In this document: piece by piece, positions 1 to 10,267 of the stretch
Position numbering within the stretch: position 1 is the first letter of the stretch
Layout of the letters: every line of letters begins with the position of its first letter
NCBI RefSeq assembly: GCF_016718685.1
Contig: NZ_JADKCX010000021.1
Coordinates: 1 to 64,000, forward strand
Source of the DNA: Haliscomenobacter sp.
Lineage (GTDB): Bacteria; Bacteroidota; Bacteroidia; Chitinophagales; Saprospiraceae
DNA length: 64,000 bases
Direction of reading: 5' to 3'
Made by a program: the position numbers and the translations under genes
The notes under the pieces: generated by a model
What the model was told of the DNA's origin: nothing
Database searches by the model: none
What the model saw: only the letters and a program-made list of their open reading frames with translations

Positions 1-108
1 CCCAAGGATACTTTCAACCAACACATCGCCAATCCACATCGCATGATGCATGGGTCTCGCTCGAAATCTTCGGAAGAAGAGTAGAGACGTTTTTGTGTTT
101 TTACAACC

Positions 109-140
109 TTGCTAATCAATTCACTATAACCTTATTTTTG
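109..140 (+). promoter_or_regulatory. Candidate Bacteroidota-type promoter for ssb
   Basis: A TATTTTTG at 133-140 fits the Bacteroidota -7 box TAnnTTTG, and a TTG at 109-111 lies 21 bases upstream, which is within the spacing known for the -33 box. This would place the transcript start about 95 bases before the ssb start codon. It is inferred from motif match only. The region is AT-rich, so chance matches are possible. Confidence 0.35.
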
Positions 141-243
141 TATTTTTACCTTCAACTGCGTGGGTACAAAAACTGAAAATTTGGTAGTGCCTGACTATAG
201 CTTTTTGTTTTACTTTGTTGTAAATTTATAAAAATTTAAAACA

Positions 244-707
244 ATGGTTAATCGCGTAACTCTCATTGGTAATTTGGGAAGAGACCCCGAAGCTCGTAGC
301 CTGGAAAATGGCGCAATGGTGGCTAAATTTTCCCTGGCTACCGGCGAAACGCTACCCGGGGATAAAGAAGGCAATTGGCAGGAGCAGACCGAATGGCATG
401 AAATCATCGCCTGGCGGGAATGTGGCTGAACTGGGCGAAAAAGCCTCAAAAAAGGACATGATCTATCTGGAAGGTAAACTACCCACCACCTGGCAGACAA
501 GGATGGCAACAACGCAAACCACGGGGAAATTGTGGCTGATTATTTCCGGATCGCTCACGTAAGGGCTGGTCCAGCCAATGGAGCTTTTTTTCCTTCCGAA
601 AAGATGATCCGAACAATCGCAACAATACTTCCAACGTTAGTGATGCACCGATGCCAACCGCTTCGGAAGAATTACCTGTAACGGCAGATGATGATTTGCC
701 ATTTTAG
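244..707 (+). CDS. ssb: Single-stranded DNA-binding protein, reading frame broken three times
   Basis: SSB coats single-stranded DNA during replication, repair and recombination. The OB-fold start (MVNRVTLIGNLGRDPE) begins at 244, followed by WHEIIAW and then DMIYLEGKL. The C-terminal tip DDDLPF directly before the TAG at 705-707 is the conserved acidic peptide that binds partner proteins. Joining these parts needs frame changes near 415, near 493 and between about 551 and 564. The protein would be about 154 residues, a normal length. Conservation of the extreme C-terminus argues for sequencing indels, or at most very recent damage, rather than an old pseudogene. The next gene is gldD, an ssb-gld neighbourhood known in other Bacteroidota. 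Confidence 0.85.
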
Positions 708-719
708 TTTACCAGCATA

Positions 720-768
720 CTGCGCAAAGTCCTTGTTCGTCCCATTAAGCACCAGGGACTTTGCGCAG
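720..768. other. Perfect 13-bp inverted repeat between ssb and gldD
   Basis: CTGCGCAAAGTCC at 720-732 pairs perfectly with GGACTTTGCGCAG at 756-768 across a 23-base loop. It lies in the 84-base gap between the ssb stop and the gldD start. No T-run follows on either strand, so it is not a textbook intrinsic terminator. An mRNA processing or stabilising hairpin, or a protein-binding palindrome, is possible. Confidence 0.5.
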
Positions 769-791
769 AATGTTCCCTGACTTTTAGCCGC

Positions 792-1388
792 ATGGCTGTT
801 ATTTTTCGCTTCCTTTTTTTATTGTTTATCTCCGGGCTGGCTATTGCCTGTGAAGAGCGCACACCTATCCCCAAACCTCGGGCTTATCCGCGGGTGGTTT
901 ATCCACAAAAAGTATTGCAGCAATTTGATGAAAATTACTGCTCCTTTAGCTTTCAGTATCCCAAATATGCGGAGGTGCAGCAGGATACTGGTCAAAATGG
1001 CCTAAAACCAGACAACGCCTGTTGGTTTGATTTGTATTACCCTGATTTTGATTGTCGGATTTATTGCACCTATTCACAAATTGGTGCCGGGAAGACGCTG
1101 GATAAACTCAAATCAGATGCATTTGAATTGGTAGATTGGCACAACAAAAAAGCCAATTACATTGAAGAAGAGCCGATCAATCGCGGCGCCAATTTGCAAG
1201 GCATGATTTTTTCCATTGAAGGCCCCGCCGCAACTCCCTTTCAATTTTTTATCACCGACAACAAGCAACATTTTTTTCGCGCCTCTTTGTATTTCAAAAC
1301 CCAAATCAACACCGATTCTTTGGCTCCGGTATACGATTTTGTAAAAAAAGACCTGCGAAAAATGATAGAAACTTTTAAATGGAATTAA
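792..1388 (+). CDS. gldD: Gliding motility lipoprotein GldD
   Basis: This 198-residue protein has a lipoprotein signal ending GLAIAC, with Cys20 as the lipidated residue. It matches the GldD family through the YPRVVYP segment after the signal, CSFSFQYPKYA, the WFDLYYPDF segment, QFFITD followed by HFFRASLYF, and the terminal ETFKWN. GldD is required for gliding and for T9SS function in Flavobacterium and its relatives; its exact role in the envelope complex is unresolved. It follows ssb, as in other Bacteroidota. The usual partner gldE, a CorC-like membrane protein, is not between them here. The reading frame is intact and the start at 792 fits the signal peptide. Confidence 0.9.
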   Translation: MAVIFRFLFLLFISGLAIACEERTPIPKPRAYPRVVYPQKVLQQFDENYCSFSFQYPKYAEVQQDTGQNGLKPDNACWFDLYYPDFDCRIYCTYSQIGAGKTLDKLKSDAFELVDWHNKKANYIEEEPINRGANLQGMIFSIEGPAATPFQFFITDNKQHFFRASLYFKTQINTDSLAPVYDFVKKDLRKMIETFKWN

Positions 1389-1540
1389 ATTTGTTGTATC
1401 TTGATCATCAAGCGGTATTATACCCATAGTATTTTCTCCTGAATTTCTCTACCTCTGTACATTTTCACCGAGAACTCATAGCATGTTATCAGTCAATTAA
1501 TTCTGTTTCGGCAGAATGCACAAGGCATTCTATCGGTAAA

Positions 1541-1765
1541 TTGTCGTCGGTTGTGAAGTTTCCACGCATCTCCTTTACTAAGGGTACAACTTTGTGTGAT
1601 TTAAAGAAGCTGTATCCTTCCTTGCAGGTTCGGCCGGTAGCCATTGCCGACCAAAAATACCTTGAAGTTCAGGTCATGGAGCCTGGAGTAGGTATCCTTT
1701 GGTTTATTTTCAGCCAACAGGAAGAGCTCATCGAATTTGAAATACTACCAGCCTACCAAAAGTAA
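1541..1765 (+). CDS. Small hypothetical protein, possibly the 3' part of a broken gene
   Basis: This frame encodes about 74 residues from a TTG codon, with a plausible globular composition (TLCDLKKLYPSLQV, then YLEVQVMEPGVG). No family was recognised. The same frame is open upstream to 1430, and beyond a TAG at 1427-1429 it continues in frame back to an ATG at 1379 that overlaps the gldD stop. The original gene may therefore run 1379-1765, translationally coupled to gldD, with one in-frame stop. Its last 21 bases overlap the end of the convergent lysE gene. Without homologues the coding status is uncertain. Confidence 0.35.
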   Translation: MSSVVKFPRISFTKGTTLCDLKKLYPSLQVRPVAIADQKYLEVQVMEPGVGILWFIFSQQEELIEFEILPAYQK

Positions 1766-2386
1766 GACCCGAACCAATAATACCACCCCAAATACAATCA
1801 GGGCCGCCCCCGAGATTCTTCTCAACCAAAGCAAATGCACCGGGCGCAGGGAATACCTGATCCTTTTGGCCAAAATCACCTTGAGCAGGTCGGTTAAAAT
1901 AATCGTCCCAAGTACGCCTCCAAAAAAGATGGAAGCCTGATTTCCATCAAATCCATCTTTGATTACTACTGTACCCATCAAGCTGGTCCAAAAAAACACC
2001 GTGAAAGGATTGATGGTATTGATCAAAAAACCTTTGACAAAGAGCGATGGATAACTTGAACTACGTTTGTAGTCGGGCACGGTATTGTTCAATAGCCCTT
2101 TGGGGATGGTCAGCAGGGAGGCTAGTCCAAAACCGGCCAGTAAAATACTGCCCCCAATACCCAGAATCAACGTAAAACTTTGGGTATTCACAATATCGGC
2201 GAGGTAAGACACCCCGAAGTACACCGCCAGTACAAATAAAAAATCACTCATCCAGATGCCTAATGCAACCATTGCACCCGCGCGAAATCCCTCCTCAACA
2301 CTGGTTTGAACCAATGCGAAAAAGATGGGGCCAATCATAAAGCTAAGGATAAGTCCTATTTTTATGCCGTCAAAGAGCATGTTCAT
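1745..2386 (-). CDS. LysE/RhtB family amino-acid exporter
   Basis: This 213-residue inner-membrane protein has about six hydrophobic segments. It begins with the family's first helix, containing the LSFMIGPIFFALVQTS stretch (residues 14-29), and later has FLINTINPFTVFFWTS, the NP-containing helix typical of LysE transporters. Members export basic or neutral amino acids or related metabolites. The substrate cannot be told from sequence. It converges with the short ORF ending at 1765 and is not part of an obvious operon. Confidence 0.85.
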   Translation of the reverse strand: MNMLFDGIKIGLILSFMIGPIFFALVQTSVEEGFRAGAMVALGIWMSDFLFVLAVYFGVSYLADIVNTQSFTLILGIGGSILLAGFGLASLLTIPKGLLNNTVPDYKRSSSYPSLFVKGFLINTINPFTVFFWTSLMGTVVIKDGFDGNQASIFFGGVLGTIILTDLLKVILAKRIRYSLRPVHLLWLRRISGAALIVFGVVLLVRVLLLVGW

Positions 2387-2529
2387 TGTTGTTGCCAGAT
2401 TTTTCCGCTAACGAGTGGTAGTCTTAGTACACAATCAGTAACAAATAAGCGCTCAAGATAAATAGATATTGTATAAACTTAAGCAGTAGTACTCCCCTTC
2501 AATGGTATGCATACCTGGGCAGCCCCCCT

Positions 2530-3285
2530 TCACTTGTGTCTGAACCAACAATCCCTCCGATCCAACTCATACGCTTTAAAAACGGTATTACAAGGCTCAC
2601 CATGAATTACCCGCTCATTGAACTGGGTGCGCATGAGGTAATTGAAAGCGCCCATGTCGCCAGTGTATGCCGTTTGGTTGTCATGATTGTATTGCTCATG
2701 AATCTGAGCTAATTGTTCAATGAACTCCTGCATGACCTGGATGTGTCCACCAATGATGCCACAATTCAGCATGGGAGCATCCAGAAAACGCTGTTCAAAA
2801 TTGGCATAATCGGCAATTTTGCTGCGCAAATGTTCCGAATGATCGTGCATCCAACCATCATCGAGGCTTTTGGGTTCATCCCCACAAAAAATGGCGTCAG
2901 GGTGGTTCCTAAACAGCACTTGAACAAAGGGATTGTTGAGAACAACTACATCCGTAAAGTCGGTAACAAACACATGCTCAATCGCAGTTGAATGTGCTCG
3001 CAGAAAATCGCGGTAAATCAAGTAGCGAAAAACATTGGGATTGAATTGAGGATTGTAAGCAATTTTTACAAAAGAAATATGCTCGTTTTGATGTTTTGCA
3101 CAGCTTTCCTCCGTGAAATTGTTGTGAAAAATGATTCCGCGTAAATTTTGGGCTGCAATGGATTCCGCCCAATCTCTGACCAGTTCGTAGTCGTTGCCTT
3201 CCAGCGTAGTGCGGCGGTTTACATCGTAAATACCCGTGATGTGGCAAGCCAGAATCAGGTCTTTATGGCCGGATACAGAAAACAT
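2530..3285 (-). CDS. Putative glycosyltransferase-like protein
   Basis: This 251-residue soluble protein has an acidic TDFTDVVVLNNPF segment near residue 110 that resembles the DxD nucleotide-sugar site of GT-A enzymes. It also has LNCGIIGGH and GDMGAFNYLMR segments like those of GT8/GT34-type or DUF-class galactosyltransferases. No exact family was identified, so the sugar-transfer role is inferred. Its start lies nine bases after the stop of the upstream GT2 gene on the same strand, so the two are probably co-transcribed and may act on the same glycan. Confidence 0.5.
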   Translation of the reverse strand: MFSVSGHKDLILACHITGIYDVNRRTTLEGNDYELVRDWAESIAAQNLRGIIFHNNFTEESCAKHQNEHISFVKIAYNPQFNPNVFRYLIYRDFLRAHSTAIEHVFVTDFTDVVVLNNPFVQVLFRNHPDAIFCGDEPKSLDDGWMHDHSEHLRSKIADYANFEQRFLDAPMLNCGIIGGHIQVMQEFIEQLAQIHEQYNHDNQTAYTGDMGAFNYLMRTQFNERVIHGEPCNTVFKAYELDRRDCWFRHK

Positions 3286-3294
3286 AACGAGGGG

Positions 3295-3951
3295 CTAGGA
3301 AAAGGTGGATAAAACGGCTTTCTTTAACTTGTCACAGGTACTATCCTCATAGTTCCGGTAGTAGACATAGGTCCTTAAGTCCAACTTATTTACCGTGTAT
3401 TTTTGCCCGGCACGCTCATAAAAATCTGCATCCGCAGCATATCCATCCTTAAATTGAATGTCGGCAAAAACCTCTTTTTTGCCAAAAAGTGTAGCAAACA
3501 GAATACACTCATCCAAATGGATCATTTGGTAATTGTCAAACCGATCGGGCACGTAGTAATCGTCTTCAGTATCTACAATAATGTAGGCGTTGGAGGCAAT
3601 CAAGTCGCTGGTGCCGATTGAATCAATGCACGCCAGGAGGTGATTCGGCTTGTATTCATCATCCCCATCGAGAATGGTGATGTATGTTCCAGTGCTGTTG
3701 TAGATGCCCAGATTGATTGATCTGGCTTGCCCACAGTTCTTATGGCGAAAGTAGGTGATCTTGTCTTCATGCTTTTTGACGTAATCAAGCAATAAATTTT
3801 GCTCATCATTGGTACTGCCATCATCAATGATGAGTAATTCATAGTCTTGAAAAGTCTGCTGCAGTACGGAATCAATTGCCCTTTTTAATAACACAAAATC
3901 AGTGTTGTATACAGCCATCAAGACAGATACGCTCGGCTTACTCATTTCCAT
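3295..3951 (-). CDS. Glycosyltransferase family 2 protein
   Basis: This 218-residue GT-A fold enzyme opens with SVSVLMAVYN, then ELLIIDDGSTND and ITILDGDDEY (the DxD-like metal site), the three standard GT2 landmarks. It lacks any membrane segment and is shorter than many GT2 enzymes, but it includes the acidic KDGYAADADFYERA region where the catalytic base is expected. It is upstream of the 2530-3285 gene with a nine-base gap. A role in modifying a surface polysaccharide or glycoprotein is likely but not shown. Confidence 0.8.
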   Translation of the reverse strand: MEMSKPSVSVLMAVYNTDFVLLKRAIDSVLQQTFQDYELLIIDDGSTNDEQNLLLDYVKKHEDKITYFRHKNCGQARSINLGIYNSTGTYITILDGDDEYKPNHLLACIDSIGTSDLIASNAYIIVDTEDDYYVPDRFDNYQMIHLDECILFATLFGKKEVFADIQFKDGYAADADFYERAGQKYTVNKLDLRTYVYYRNYEDSTCDKLKKAVLSTFS

Positions 3952-3986
3952 GGATAATCAAGTATTTAAAATGAATTTTATAATGT

Positions 3987-5528
3987 TTAGTTGACCAAAT
4001 TCCTCCGCACAAACTCCTCCCAATCCCGAAACCGCTCTTTTTTCATCACCCGAGGGAACTTGTGCTGCCCGCCCATTTTGCCCTGGTGCTCGTGCCATTT
4101 GTAAAAAATATTGGCCGGAATCACTTCTACCTCAATTTCGCGTAGCACAGAAGCCCGTTCAACCCGATAGTCGTCGTTGATCTCTTTGAGTTTGGCATCC
4201 AGCAAGGTTTTGATTTTTTCCACATTGTGGCTGGCATCACTACCGATGTACCATTTGTGGGCATAAAAACTGCCAACCTCCACGGCAGCTACCGTAAACT
4301 CCGGTATACTGATGTCCAGCTCCTCCTCCACATGTTGAATACCCCGGTTCATGTTGTCTACAGATAGATGCTCGCCACAAATGCTCAGGTAGTGCTTGGT
4401 GCGGCCCGTAATGATGATTTCCGAGCGCCGTTTGTCTGTAAACCGTACCGTATCGCCAATGAGATACCGCCAGGCGCCACCGCTGGTGCTGGTGAGCAAG
4501 GCATAGTCTTCTCCTTCTATTACCTGATCAATGGTCAGGGTTTCGATGCTGGGGCGCAGGTTACCTTCGGCGTCAAAATTTTTTTCATTAAAAGGGACAA
4601 ACTCAAAAAAGATGCCGTTGTCCATTAAGAGGTGCATCGAACTCGTTTCGGGACGATCCTGAATGGCGATGAAGCCTTCCGAAGCGAGATAGGAGTCCAT
4701 GTACACCAGGGGGCGGGCCATCAATTTTTCGAAACCCTTGCGGTACGGCTCAAAATGTATGCCTCCGTGTACACATACCGATAAATTAGGCCAAATGTCG
4801 TGGATGTTTTTTACCTGATGGTACTCAATGATTTTTTCCATCATCAGTTGCAACCAGGAAGGAATGCCCACAATGAAGCCTACGTCCCAATTGGGGGCAT
4901 TTTTGGCAATTTCGGCAATCCGCTCGTCCCAGCTCCGAATGCTGGCAATTTTGTTGCCCGGCTTATAATACGAACGCAACCAAAAAGGTGGACGACTGGC
5001 GTTGATTCCACTCAAATCCCCGGCAAAATACCCGTTTCCTTGCTCCAAATCTGTGGAGCCACCCAACATCATCATGTCTTTGGTGAAAATATCCGGATCG
5101 ACATTAAATCGCGACAACGCAAAAAACATGCGCATTCCTGCCCGACTATTGAATCGGAACAGGTCATTGGTGATGGGGATGTGTTTGCTGGGTGCGCCGG
5201 AGGTGCCTGAGCTCAGGGCAAAATATTTGACTTGGCCAGGCCAGGTGACGTCAGGTACCTGGTTGAGGGTCATGTGCCACCAACGGTCATAAATGGTGTT
5301 GTAATCGTAAGTTGGAACATGATGTTTGAACGCCTCAATTGGATTTTCACTATTGAGGACATCATTGAAATGGTAATATCGTCCAAACGAGGTATTCCGT
5401 GCTTTGCGCAACAGCCAGCGCAAGGTTCTAATCTGATGTTGGATGGGTTTGATTCTTTGCCCGCGGCGGCTGTCCAGAATTTGTCCCAAACGTGCTCCTC
5501 GTTTGATTAGGGCCCCGAATATCGACAT
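3987..5528 (-). CDS. GH3 auxin-responsive promoter family acyl-adenylating enzyme
   Basis: This 513-residue protein carries the ATP-binding signature of the GH3 branch of the ANL superfamily, ALSSGTSGAPSK at about residues 104-115. Further family blocks include VHGGIHFEPY, YLASEGFIAIQ, the STSGGAWRYLIGDTVRF segment and the late GQHKFPRV. Plant GH3 enzymes conjugate amino acids to acyl acids; the bacterial substrates are mostly unknown. It is transcribed toward the two sugar-transfer genes 36 bases downstream, so an operon is possible. The length is normal for bacterial members and the frame is intact. Confidence 0.85.
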   Translation of the reverse strand: MSIFGALIKRGARLGQILDSRRGQRIKPIQHQIRTLRWLLRKARNTSFGRYYHFNDVLNSENPIEAFKHHVPTYDYNTIYDRWWHMTLNQVPDVTWPGQVKYFALSSGTSGAPSKHIPITNDLFRFNSRAGMRMFFALSRFNVDPDIFTKDMMMLGGSTDLEQGNGYFAGDLSGINASRPPFWLRSYYKPGNKIASIRSWDERIAEIAKNAPNWDVGFIVGIPSWLQLMMEKIIEYHQVKNIHDIWPNLSVCVHGGIHFEPYRKGFEKLMARPLVYMDSYLASEGFIAIQDRPETSSMHLLMDNGIFFEFVPFNEKNFDAEGNLRPSIETLTIDQVIEGEDYALLTSTSGGAWRYLIGDTVRFTDKRRSEIIITGRTKHYLSICGEHLSVDNMNRGIQHVEEELDISIPEFTVAAVEVGSFYAHKWYIGSDASHNVEKIKTLLDAKLKEINDDYRVERASVLREIEVEVIPANIFYKWHEHQGKMGGQHKFPRVMKKERFRDWEEFVRRNLVN

Positions 5529-5666
5529 ACAGTTTTGGTTTTAGAAAGCAACCGAAACCCGTAAGCACAAGTGTAAATAGCGTTACGAGAGGCTAAAGGT
5601 ACACAGTTATTCCTTATCCGTTAGTAGTTATCGACCAGAAACCATCGAATGGGAACTGTAGAAAAG

Positions 5667-8600
5667 CTATCTCACCAATGTGACATCACCCTTATATGTT
5701 TTTCTGCGGCCACCCAGTTGCTCTATTTCCACCCAATAAACGTATACACCCGGAATCGGAGTTTGCCCATCAATACGGCCATCCCAGCCGCTGAGGTTGT
5801 CCATATCAAAATTTTCTTTTTCAAAAACCATCTCCCCCCAACGGGTGTAAATGCGTAGGGTAAGGATTTTAGTTGCGCTAAAAGGCCCCCCGTAAACGGT
5901 GAAATAATCGTTTAATCCATCACCATTTGGCGAAAAGGCATTGGGGATAAATGCACCGCAGTCATCAGCATTTATGGCATCATCCAGGCGGAAAGTATCG
6001 AGGCAAACCCCTTCGTAGGAAGCGATCAAGGTAATGTCGTAAGCACCAGTATCGTATACCGTACCCGGATTTTCCAGGGTAGAGGTCTTGCCGTCGCCAA
6101 AATCCCATTCCCAGCGGTTGGAGTTGCGGGAGAGGTTTTGTAGCAGTACGGGAAAAGGCGCACAGCCCGTAGAATCCCCATTGATTTGGAACATGGCCTC
6201 TGGTCGCGATCGAATCAAGAGCGATTTGGTAATGGTGTTTTCACAACCATTGGGAAAGTCCCTGATGGTCAAACTGACATTGGCCATCATGCCGCCGTTT
6301 TGGTAACGGTGTTGTGGAGAATACGAAACCGAATCGATCTGACCATCGCCAAAATCCCAGCGGAAAGCGGCACGTTCATTGGAACGGTTGATGAACGTGG
6401 TAGGCTGTTGCGCACAAGCGTACCGATCGGTGGCAAAATTGACATCCGGAAGCGGGTAAATGTTGATTTTTCGACTCAAAGAATCGTAGCCACAGCCTGT
6501 AATCGAGACTAAAGTGACCGTAAGTGTGGTATCGCTATCGCGGTAAATATAAGTCGGATTGCGTTCCTGTGAAGCTCCTCCATCGCCAAATTTCCAGAAC
6601 ACTCTGGTTGGTAAAGGGGTAGAAGCATCGCGGAACTGGATGGGTTTATTTGGACAAATGTTGTAATCGTCTAAAGAGAAAAAGGTCTGAACCCCTGGTG
6701 AAGTCACCGTCAAGGGAAAGGAGTCCCTCGAAATGCCACAAGCATTGCTCACCTGTAACTTAATCAGGTATTCAAGTGTAGTTGTATCCGCACTATAACG
6801 TTGGACGTATATATTGCGACAAGTATTGTCGGTAATGCCATTGCCAAAATCCCAAAAACAAGCATCCGGAGATCCAGTTGACCGATTGGTAATCGTCGCT
6901 TCTACCGGTGAGCATTGGTTGCTCAAAGAGTCGAGTCCAATCCGTGCTTTGGGAAGAGGAAATACGGAGATCTCGCTTTGATCGATGCTGTTCCCACATT
7001 GGTTCACGATATTGAGCGTAACCGTGTAGCGCAGAAAAATGGTACTATCGTTGGTGAATGTAAAAGCCGAATCGGGCAAATATGTAGCTAAGGAATCCCC
7101 AGCTGAACGGCCAAAATTCCAGATGTAGGTCAACCCGTCTCTTTGGGGTTCATTGGGACGAAAAGAAATGTTTACGGGCGAACAACCTTCGGTCGCACTT
7201 GGCGTGAAGGCCGCAGAAGGGGGAGGAGCGACCACCGTAAGCATTTGACTAAGCGTATCTGCACAATTGCCAATGAGGGCGATTTGGGTGATGCGTTGTT
7301 CTCCCGCAGGAATGAACTGGAAAGGAGGCGGATCAAGGGGAATATCTCCCAAAAGCCAGCGCGAGCGTTCCGCATTGGTTCCGCTCAGATCTATCTGTAC
7401 CAATCGGTTGGAACAAATGTTGCCCTGGGGTTGAAAACTGGCCTTGGGCCTGGTAACCCGTACAAAAGCAGCATCCGTATTCCTACACCCAATGGGGTTG
7501 GTTACGGTATAGACTACTTCTACCGAATCCAGCGGAGTAGTGAGTTTACTTGCGTCAAAATTATTGCCCACTATACAGTCTGGACAAACTGTAGCGCTCC
7601 AACTTCCCCCCAATGGCAAACCTTGTAAAGGTGTGGCAGAATTGAAACAAACATCGCCAGCCTGGGCCTCCAGAGTTACCCTTTGTACATCAATGATCAC
7701 GGAGTCTTGTTGGGCACAAGTTCCCGTTCCATTGTTGTAAATGATTTTAAAAGAACCCGCTTCCTGGGGATCAAAAGTAAATCTTCCGGCCTGATTGCCA
7801 ATAAAACGTGCATCTTGCCAGGTGCCTCCAAGAGCAGATACCTCCAACGCAAAAGATCCCGAGCCTTCACAAACCGAGGTGTCGCGTGCCGGGGTCGTAA
7901 TTTTTAGGGGGTCGGGAGTACGCACAAAAAAAGTGTCGGTCAATACCTGCGTACCACACACATCGCTAAGCGTAGCTTCTACAACGTATGGAGCGGAGGT
8001 CGCTCCTAATTCTACAGGGAAAGTGGTTGCCCGTACGCCATTGATGCTGTACACCGCATTGGGGATAACGGGAGAAGGCGTATAACGAATTTGATTGCAT
8101 TCATCTACTTGATGGTTAAGGCTGAGTACAACCTTAGCCTGCACCTCAAAGGTAGTGGTATCTCGGCGTTCGCAGCTGCCATCTCCACGCACATAAAAAA
8201 TCGGAAAAGTACCGGCAGTTGCAGGGTTAAAGGCAAAACCTGAGCCTACCTGAATGACATTGTCGCCTTGAAAAGTACCTCCGGCGGGCAATGCAGACAG
8301 CATGCGGGCAGAATCGCCAACGCAAACCTGGGTAAGCGGTAAAAGCGGTTGCGTAATCCCTACTGGTAGGGCACCAGTCACCACAAACGTATCTAAGGCC
8401 TCCTGCCGGCCACAAGTGTTTTCAAAGGTAGCCCTAACCGTATACACATCCCGATTGGTACTCACCATAATGGGGACAGGAAAATTGCCAATTGGATTGC
8501 CATTGAGGCTATACTGCGCATTGTTGATCAAGGGAACCGTGGTATACTCAAAATCAAGACATTCATCCGTTTGGGGCCGAATACTGAGGCGAACATTTTC

Positions 8601-9996
8601 TTCCACGGTAACATTTACGGTATCGCGTCGTTCACAAGTCCCATTGCCACGCACATAAATTAGGGGAAAAACTCCAGCGCGACTGGGCGTAAAACGGCTA
8701 ATATTTCCTTGTCTGCTGACGTTTTCGCCCAACCAGCGTCCACCCTCTGGCCCCGCATTAAGGGCAATAGCTGTGGTACGTTCACATACAGTGGTATCTT
8801 TGCTTGGGGTAGATATAGACACCGTTTCGGGCTGTAATACATAAAAGGTATCGGCGCGCATTTGATTGCCACATTCATTGTTCAGACGCACTTCTACGAT
8901 ATAAGGCGAAGGCAAGGATGGCAAGGTTGTTGGAAAATTGGCGGGGGCAATGTTGATGCCGTTGAGGGTATAAGTAGCATTCAAATTGAGTGGATCCGGG
9001 CGGTAGTTGAGCGAAATACAACCATCTTCCTGCTCCTTTAAGGGAAGTAATCCCTCGGCAGATTTTACATCGATCGTCAGTGTCTTCGTGCTGGGGTTCA
9101 TACAATTGTTGTCAACGCTCAGGGTCACGGTATATATACCCGCCTCAAAAATATCCAATCGGCTAATTTGTTGGCGATTGCTGTTGTTCAACCATTGGGT
9201 TCTACCCGGTCCTGAGACCGTCCAGGTGTACAAGCTTGCATTTAAGCTACCTGCCCCCGTCAGGCGAATGATGTTCCCGCGCGACAAACAGACGATATAG
9301 CGATCGGGAGCTACTTCAATAACGCCTGAATCGGCTCTGGCCATGGCCAATGGCTCTCCAAGTACCCGAATGGGTTAGTGAAGCCGAGACGGTTCCACAA
9401 GCGTTTTTGGCCGTCAGTTGCACTGTTTGGTTGCCCAGATTCGTGTAGGTGTGCTTGGGACTGCGCTCTATGCTCGTCGTTCCATCTCCAAAATCCCAGA
9501 TGTATTCCATTTTGGGGTCGTTGCTCGGACAAGTTTGGTTGTTGAACTGTACCTCATTCCCTGTACAAACTACATTGTTGTCATTGATCCGTATCTCTGG
9601 CCGAGGCGGCATTTGGTAGGTCAAAAATTTGCTGACATTTTCTAAATCATTATTGGTATAACTGGCCAATACGGTGACCTGCACACAAAATCCGCCTACA
9701 TCGCCCAATGGACAAGCGTAAGCGCATTCTTTCAAATAATCGCTTGTATTGTATTTGTGGGAGAGGGTCAGGGAATCTCCTTTGACAATGGTTACCGGAG
9801 CGGTGCCATCACCCCAATTGAGGGTGATCGATCTTATCTCCAGGCTCGGGTTGGGGGTAATCTGCACCTCTACCACACTATCAGCAACGCAGCGCACTTC
9901 AGTGCCATTCAACACGGTGACTTGTACCGTTTGAGCTTTTACAATACAAGTGATGGACATCAAGACTAAAATGCCTGAAACTAGCTTCAGTGACAT
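5667..9996 (-). CDS. Giant PKD-domain surface protein with type B T9SS sorting domain (one frameshift)
   Basis: About 1,440 residues when joined. It starts with a Sec signal peptide ending VKA|QTVQV. Repeated PKD folds follow with WDFGDG-type cores (WDFGDGTTS, WKFGDGGAS, WDFGDGQID, WDFGDGKTS). Between them are four cysteine-bearing Ig-like repeats, each with VCE/VCV, a QADxAGxF-like turn and ERRDT. The last 95 residues, from FIPNAFSPNGDGLNDYF to GDVTLVR, are the gliding motility-associated C-terminal domain (CHU_C, TIGR04131 type) that directs type IX secretion. The N-terminal frame (to 9316) and the main frame (from about 9350) differ by one base; the break lies near 9355-9375, around an ACCCA run. 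It is probably an adhesin or matrix protein. The function is inferred from architecture only. Confidence 0.85.
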
Positions 9997-10019
9997 GATT
10001 CATATGGGTTTTGGTTGCG

Positions 10020-10051
10020 CAAAGGTGCGACAATTAAACAGAGGGAAGCAA
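10020..10051 (-). promoter_or_regulatory. Candidate promoter of the giant PKD gene
   Basis: On the minus strand, CACCTTTG (10020-10027) is one mismatch from the TAnnTTTG -7 box. A TTG (10049-10051) lies 21 bases further upstream as a -33 element. The predicted start is about 15-20 bases before the ATG at 9996. The evidence is motif match and spacing only. Confidence 0.35.
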
Positions 10052-10267
10052 GACTAGATTATTAGGCATCTGTAGTTATAACGCAAAGAAAGTACATTTA
10101 TTTATTTCATATAATTAGAAAGCTTGTTGTTTTGTGGTTTTTTTAAAAAAAAAAGACACATTTACTACAAATGGGTAGAGGGCTAAATACAGTGTAAGGT
10201 ATGATGACTCAATTAAGGTGAGATCGCCCAGCTGTGGGCAGCAAAAACAGTTGAATGGTTTTTCCTT

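Noticed and set aside
1..84. Possible C-terminal end of a coding region reaching TAG at 82-84
   Set aside because: Only 27 codons are visible and no family residues can be recognised, so it cannot be supported as a gene.
3987..5528. Biosynthetic gene cluster around the GH3 enzyme
   Set aside because: Only two sugar-transfer-type genes accompany it; no carrier protein, synthase or tailoring enzyme is present.
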